64,000 bases of DNA, taken from Phocoena phocoena (Eukaryota > Chordata > Mammalia > Artiodactyla > Phocoenidae). Shown piece after piece: positions 62,560 to 64,000 of this stretch. The notes under the pieces are model-generated. The model did no database searches, was not told the origin of the DNA, and saw only the letters and a list, made by a program, of their open reading frames with translations. The position numbers and the translations under genes are program-made. The stretch's first letter is position 1, and each line of letters starts with the position of its first letter. The stretch covers positions 114,891,680 to 114,955,679 of the forward strand of contig NC_089240.1 in NCBI RefSeq assembly GCF_963924675.1, given 5' to 3'.

Positions 62560-62895
62560 GGCAGGGAGGAATTATGTGAAGGTGGTCAAAAGGTACAAAC
62601 TTGCAGTTATAAGATAAATAAGTACTAGGGATGTAATGTACAACATGATAAATATAATTGACACTGTTGTATGCTCTTTATGACGGTTGTTGAGAGTAAA
62701 TCCTGAGGAGTTCTCATCAGAAGGAAAACATATTTTTTTATTTTTTAAATTTTGTAACTCTATGAGATGATGGATATTCAATGACTGATTGGGGTCATCA
62801 TTTCATGATGTATGTAAGTCACATCATTATGCTGTACACCTTAAACTTACACAGTGCTGCATGTCAATTATATGTCAATAAAACTGGAAGAAAAA
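62560..62895 (+). mobile_element. LINE-1 3' UTR fragment
   Basis: 'taatgtacaacatgataaat', 'gggtcatcatttcatgatgt' and 'caattatatgtcaataaaac' form an L1 3' end related to 25420 and 45775. Confidence 0.85.
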
Positions 62896-63298
62896 AAGGA
62901 AATAGAAGGTAAATAAATAATTGAAAATGATATAATGTTAAGTGACAACTCAGGACACAAATTGTGTATATAGTATGATTGCAACTATGTAATGATATAT
63001 AGCTACATAGGTGTAGGAAAAAAAGGCATCAAAATATTGCCAGTTTAAAAAGAAAAAGTGATCAGGGATGAAGAGAGAAGGGAGCCTAGCTCTGTTGGGT
63101 AACGTTTTAACCTCGGAAGGTTAGAGGAAGAACAGTGACAAAATTATCCCCTATGATTATTGTCCAGGTTACCTATGAAGCTCCTACTTGATTTTTCACG
63201 GCAACTACTGTTCATGTCATCATTACAGAGCAAATTCACTGAAGAACGAAATTCCATTTTTTGAAACCAAATGTATAGAGAGATTTTAAAACTGTTTA

Positions 63299-63438
63299 GG
63301 GACTTCCCTGTCAGTCCAGTGATTAGGACTCCACACTTCCACTGCAGGGGGCACGGGTTCGATCCCTGGTCGGGGAACTAAGATCCCACAAGCCACGTGG
63401 TGCGGCCAAAAATAAAATAAAATTTAAAAATAAAAATA
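63299..63438 (+). repeat. Short CHR/BovtA-like SINE
   Basis: 'gggacttccctgtcagtcca' head, 'cgggttcgatccctggtcgg' box and A-rich tail. The direct repeat AAAACTGTTTA flanks it (63288-63298 and 63439-63449). Confidence 0.95.
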
Positions 63439-63449
63439 AAAACTGTTTA

Positions 63450-64000
63450 TCCATGGACACAATGAAAGGAGCACATAGTACAAATGCACATAGAGCATTG
63501 GGTGAAAAATGAAACTGTATTTCAGCTGTGATGGGGAAGATGACAGGGATACTAGACAGGGAGACTTAGGGGTCATGATGACTTGACCTTTTCATTGCTG
63601 ACTGGGCCAAGTCTGGAAAGGAGACATGGAGGAAAGCAGAGAGTAGATTAAGGAAAAGGATACGATTTCTTTTTCAAATGGGAACTTATTTTGAGTATTG
63701 CACATGCCCTATTTATAGCTAATATATTTTGACATATCTGTGTTCAAGCCAGAGCCATCTCATTCCTCCCTCTGTGCCAAAGGGCAGTCTTCCCTTTGGG
63801 CTCTCCTCAAGAACAAGGCTGATAATATTTCAGAGGCTATCGTAACTGGTTGATTGATTCTAAAATAAAATCACAGTATGCAATCACTTAAAACATATTG
63901 CATTAGAGGAACTTGGGAATTCACCTCCTAACTATCTGGTAAGGCTAGATCTAACTGCTAAATTTCCCCATAATGTCTACATATTAGCTGATTTCTCTTT
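63450..64000. other. Intron segment, nothing recognised
   Basis: Last 550 bp of the window. No exon of ARHGEF6 or repeat recognised. Confidence 0.5.

Overview
This window is vertebrate, almost certainly cetacean, genomic DNA. It carries many copies of the CHR-type tRNA-derived SINEs of whales and their relatives. Some are the long form ending in a 'gacccaatgcagcc' motif plus A tail, some are the roughly 200-bp form ending 'cgtaccgc' plus A tail, and some are a short form of about 130 bp. There are also artiodactyl/cetacean-type LINE-1 3' ends and older mammalian repeats (MIR, L2, MER5A, MER20-like, Tigger, MLT2). The species call is an inference from repeat families recalled from memory.

One gene is recognised. 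The minus strand carries the 3' two-thirds of ARHGEF6 (alpha-PIX, also Cool-2), an X-linked Rac/Cdc42 guanine nucleotide exchange factor. Sixteen coding exons were placed by splice sites and by recognisable protein sequence, from 48763 down to the stop codon at 4533-4535. Together they give 1599 nt, that is 532 codons plus stop, with every intron phase agreeing and no frameshift or internal stop. In order they encode the DH domain, the PH domain, a proline-rich linker, a 21-nt microexon, a basic segment, the GIT-binding segment and the C-terminal coiled coil. The N-terminal CH and SH3 domains were not found and should lie beyond position 64000, which makes the first intron here at least 15.2 kb long.

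Layout from left to right: 1-2244 is intergenic sequence downstream of ARHGEF6 with one MIR and one CHR SINE. 2245-4532 is the inferred 3' UTR, with two candidate poly(A) signals and a (GA)n tract. 4533-26130 holds thirteen exons spread over fairly unique introns. 26131-43731 is a 17.6-kb intron loaded with LINE-1 and SINE copies. 43732-48763 holds three DH-domain exons. 48764-64000 is intron with an old LINE-1 cluster (50.4-55.6 kb), a Tigger transposon, a MER20-like element, an MLT2 solo LTR and several SINEs. Most retroelements inside the gene lie on the plus strand, antisense to ARHGEF6.

No second protein-coding gene, tRNA, rRNA, CRISPR array or prokaryotic feature was found, and no undescribed multigene system. 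The points most worth checking are the in-frame microexon with a strong upstream pyrimidine tract, an inverted pair of similar SINEs bracketing a 96-nt DH exon, a small CpG/ETS/E-box cluster inside the large intron, serial retroelement insertions at one site with a possible 3' transduction, and a SINE+L1 composite flanked by one target-site repeat.
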